From Candidatus Flemingiibacterium merdigallinarum (GTDB lineage Bacteria > Bacillota > Clostridia > Oscillospirales > CAG-272): DNA of 33,563 bases. The translations under genes were made by a program, and so were the position numbers. Shown one piece after another: positions 31,421 to 33,563 of the stretch (its first letter is position 1; each line of letters opens with the position of its first letter). Location of the stretch: contig CAJFKR010000027.1 of assembly GCA_904386005.1 (NCBI GenBank), positions 1 through 33,563 of the forward strand, read 5' to 3'. The notes under the pieces were generated by a model. The model searched no databases and was not told the origin of the DNA. It saw only the letters and a program-made list of their open reading frames with translations.

Positions 31421-31556
31421 CCGACTTTGTCGGCGCGTCTCACGCCGCGTATGATAAATGCCGGAAAAATTGCCGCGCCGCATACTGTCAATTTGAGTGA
31501 AAGCTGACATACAATTAGTTTGAGTAAAATTTATTATTGAGGAGAATAAACAGCAA

Positions 31557-32834
31557 ATGTCATATAAAATCGATACTTCCTGCGTACAGGCAGGCTACAC
31601 ACCCAAGAACGGCGAGCCGCGCGTGCTGCCGATATATCAGTCGACGACCTTCAAGTATGAGTCGAGCGAGCAGATGGGACGGCTTTTCGACCTGTCCGAG
31701 AGCGGATATTTCTACACCCGTCTACAGAATCCGACAAACGACTGCGTCGCATCGAAGATCTGCGAGCTTGAGGGCGGCGTCGCGGCTATGCTGACCTCGT
31801 CCGGACAGGCGGCGACTTTCTTCTCGCTGTTCAACATTCTCGGGGCGGGCGACCACATAGTCGCGTCGAGCGCGATTTACGGCGGCAGCTTCAATCTGAT
31901 CGCGGTCACAATGAAGCGCATGGGAATTGACACCACGTTTGTCACGCCCGATTCGACCGAGGACGAGCTGGCGGCGGCATTCCAGCCGAACACAAAGGCG
32001 GTATTCGCCGAGACTCTGTCGAACCCGTCGCTGCAGGTGCTCGACATTGAGCTCTTCGCGCGTCAGGCGCACGCGCACGGCGTACCGCTTATTATAGACA
32101 ACACCTTCCCGACGCCGATCAACTGCCGTCCGTTCGAATTCGGCGCGGACATCGTGATACATTCGACTACAAAATACATGGACGGACACGCGACCGCGGT
32201 CGGCGGCGCGATTGTCGACAGCGGAAACTTCGACTGGCTGGCACACGCCGACAAATACCCGGGACTTTGTACGCCCGACGACTCCTACCACGGAGTGACC
32301 TACGCGAAGGATTTCGGCAAAGCCGGCTATATAACCAAGTGTACCGCGCAGCTGATGCGCGACCTTGGCTCGATTCAGTCGCCGCAGAACGCGTTTCTTC
32401 TGAACCTCGGACTCGAGACGCTCGCGCTGCGCGTCAAGCGCCACTGCGACAACGCGCTCGCGGTCGCGAAGTTCCTCGAGGCTGACAGCCGGGTATCGTG
32501 GATCAACTATCCGGCACTGCCGTCGAGCAAATACTACAAGCTCGCCGAAAAGTACCTGCCGCGCGGAACGTCCGGAGTAATCGCGTTCGGCGTCAAGGGC
32601 GGTCGCGAAGCCGCGGTCAAGTTCATGGACAGTCTGAAGCTCGGCGCTATAGTGACGCACGTCGCCGACACGCGCACCTGCCTGTTGCATCCGGCGAGCA
32701 CGACTCACCGTCAGATGACCGACGAGCAGCTGATCGCCGCCGGAGTCTCGCCCGATCTTATCCGTCTGTCGGTAGGCATCGAGAATCCCGAGGATATAAT
32801 CGCCGACATTGATCAGGCGCTGGCGAAGATATAA
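31557..32834 (+). CDS. metY: O-acetylhomoserine sulfhydrylase (MetY-like), PLP-dependent
   Basis: 425 residues of the Cys/Met-metabolism PLP family. Visible: LPIYQSTTFKYES, Y-T-R-L-Q-N-P-T, a SSGQAATF segment that holds the phosphate of PLP, IDNTFPTP (Asp181), and IHSTTKYMDGH with the Schiff-base Lys206. The long form with R-L-S-V-G-I-E-N-P-E-D at the end is the O-acetylhomoserine aminocarboxypropyltransferase type, which makes homocysteine from O-acetylhomoserine and sulfide. GAGGAG about 12 bp upstream supports ATG 31557. The upstream gap has two TTTGAGTRAAA direct repeats but no S-box or T-box. A terminator follows at 32887. Confidence 0.93.
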   Translation: MSYKIDTSCVQAGYTPKNGEPRVLPIYQSTTFKYESSEQMGRLFDLSESGYFYTRLQNPTNDCVASKICELEGGVAAMLTSSGQAATFFSLFNILGAGDHIVASSAIYGGSFNLIAVTMKRMGIDTTFVTPDSTEDELAAAFQPNTKAVFAETLSNPSLQVLDIELFARQAHAHGVPLIIDNTFPTPINCRPFEFGADIVIHSTTKYMDGHATAVGGAIVDSGNFDWLAHADKYPGLCTPDDSYHGVTYAKDFGKAGYITKCTAQLMRDLGSIQSPQNAFLLNLGLETLALRVKRHCDNALAVAKFLEADSRVSWINYPALPSSKYYKLAEKYLPRGTSGVIAFGVKGGREAAVKFMDSLKLGAIVTHVADTRTCLLHPASTTHRQMTDEQLIAAGVSPDLIRLSVGIENPEDIIADIDQALAKI

Positions 32835-32886
32835 GCCAAAACCGCTGACATTAAAATACGTGGCCGAATAAATAAGCTGAATACTG

Positions 32887-32925
32887 AATACCGGAGAACC
32901 AATGCTCGGCTCTCCGGTATTTTTC
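32887..32925 (+). terminator. intrinsic terminator after metY
   Basis: AATACCGGAGA (32887-32897) pairs with TCTCCGGTATT (32911-32921), 13-nt loop, followed by TTTT. Confidence 0.9.
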
Positions 32926-33223
32926 CGCCTATGCCCGAATGGCGCGAAAAATAGAAAGCACGTATTGGAAAAAATAAAAGTAGAAGAAATAAAGCGAAAA
33001 CGAGCTGAGATGTACCCAAGAATAAGGACAAAAAATCAAAGTTAAAAGTTAACGCATCGCCGCGCGAATATTTACAGTAAGAACAAAACTGTAATGACAG
33101 CAGCAACGCAGATGAAGACGCGTGGGATTGCTGTCAGGACACGCGAAAGCCAAACAAGCATATCCGCACAGACTCTCCATCAACGCAGATGCTTCAGTGT
33201 CGCACAGACTGCAGCCGCCCTAT
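32926..33223. other. intergenic region between metY and the transposase fragment
   Basis: About 300 bp with no convincing gene. It begins AT-rich. Inverted repeat TGACAGCAGCAA (33095-33106) and TTGCTGTCA (33128-33136) lies near its right part, and CAACGCAGATG occurs at 33104-33114 and 33181-33191. GCACAGACT-like words recur near 33170-33210. One of these could belong to the end of the insertion element whose transposase follows, but no terminal inverted repeat can be assigned without the other end. Confidence 0.4.
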
Positions 33224-33563
33224 TCAGCCCTGCACAGATATGGATTTTTCGCTCGCGATATGACAGCGCAGATACGCGGCAACCTCACTCGGCAGAGCTC
33301 CGGTTGTGACATACTCGTAGTACTCGTGCGGTGACAGCTTCAATAGATCCCACTGATAGCGCTCGTTGTTGTAGTAGTCGACCCAATCATCCACAACCGC
33401 CTTGACCTTGTCAAAGGTTGGCTGCTTCGATAACAGCTCGGCTATCTCGTCTTTCATGTGTCCGAAGAAGCTCTCCTGCGGAGCATTGTCCCAGCAGTTG
33501 CCTTTCTGTGACATGGACTGTCGAAGCTTGCCGTCACGCAGCGCTTGAATAAACGCTTTGCTG
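33224..33563 (-). CDS. IS3-family transposase, C-terminal part, runs off the right edge
   Basis: In the minus frame the sequence stays open from the window edge (33563) to the TGA at 33224-33226. It codes S-K-A-F-I-Q-A-L-R-D-G-K-L-R-Q-S-M, then SQKGNCWDNAPQESFFGHMKDE, which is the catalytic glutamate region of the rve/DDE integrase core of IS3/IS150-type OrfB, and later W-x-D-Y-Y-N-N-E-R and L-S-P-x-E-Y-Y-E-Y. About 112 residues are visible, so an upstream orfA and the rest of orfB should lie outside. The frame is intact in the visible part. Confidence 0.9.
   Translation of the reverse strand, partial: SKAFIQALRDGKLRQSMSQKGNCWDNAPQESFFGHMKDEIAELLSKQPTFDKVKAVVDDWVDYYNNERYQWDLLKLSPHEYYEYVTTGALPSEVAAYLRCHIASEKSISVQG

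Noticed and set aside
31421-31556. S-box or T-box leader for metY
   Set aside because: No AGGGUGGNACCGCG-like T-box element or SAM-riboswitch core can be found in the gap.
32813-33106. 97-codon minus-strand hydrophobic ORF after metY
   Set aside because: Overlaps the metY end and terminator, no SD, and the hydrophobic stretch results from antisense of an A-rich, AT-rich region.

Overview
The window looks like a chromosomal segment of an anaerobic, low-to-mid GC Bacillota, most likely a gut-type Clostridia (Oscillospirales- or Christensenellales-like). This is inferred from content: RapZ-WhiA-DnaE gene order, a DUF2975-like protein, a DUF4830 protein, a tetrahydrofolate riboswitch in front of a FolT-type ECF substrate-binding subunit, adjacent GluRS and GlnRS genes, SD sequences of the AAAGGA/AGGAGG type, and many intrinsic terminators. 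No species can be assigned from the sequence alone.

Layout. 1-5153 (+): 3' end of rapZ, whiA, then dnaE behind a repeat-rich intergenic region. 5154-11334 (+): a DUF2975-like membrane protein, a class A penicillin-binding protein with a repetitive C-terminal tail, a TspO/MBR protein, a DUF4430 lipoprotein behind a perfect consensus promoter, and an SGNH hydrolase. 11465-16573: a glycerol-1-phosphate-dehydrogenase-like enzyme (-), a DUF4830 protein (+), and a large cytoplasmic GH106-like glycoside hydrolase (-), separated by strong hairpin terminators. 16671-20025 (-): a membrane-protein block in which azlC and azlD are translationally coupled to an upstream gene of a membrane family carrying an I-D-x-L-P-D-x-x-G motif; a larger protein with the same motif, internally repeated, lies downstream. 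20026-26134 (-): a tandem-repeat block, secA, an extracellular solute-binding lipoprotein with a consensus promoter, and the THF riboswitch-folT unit. 26272-32834 (+): an MBL-fold hydrolase, gltX, glnS, a PH-domain protein and an O-acetylhomoserine sulfhydrylase. The right edge carries the 3' end of an IS3-family transposase (-) that leaves the window.

Most genes are core housekeeping (cell envelope, replication, secretion, tRNA charging, folate and sulfur-amino-acid supply). No clear new multi-gene system was found. The most unusual signals are outside or at the ends of genes: (i) a dispersed repeat present twice in opposite orientation (near dnaE and between gltX and glnS), with a shared 37-bp core and a neighbouring hairpin whose stem differs in sequence but stays paired; (ii) hairpins interwoven with ribosome binding sites (5191-5247, 8969-9004); (iii) a 67-bp tandem repeat downstream of secA; (iv) short in-frame tandem repeats added to otherwise conserved proteins (DnaE, PBP1, AzlC, the G1P dehydrogenase homologue); (v) a THF riboswitch with an enlarged arm and a plausible anti-SD switch.

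All calls rest on reading the sequence and remembered family motifs; no database search or folding program was run.
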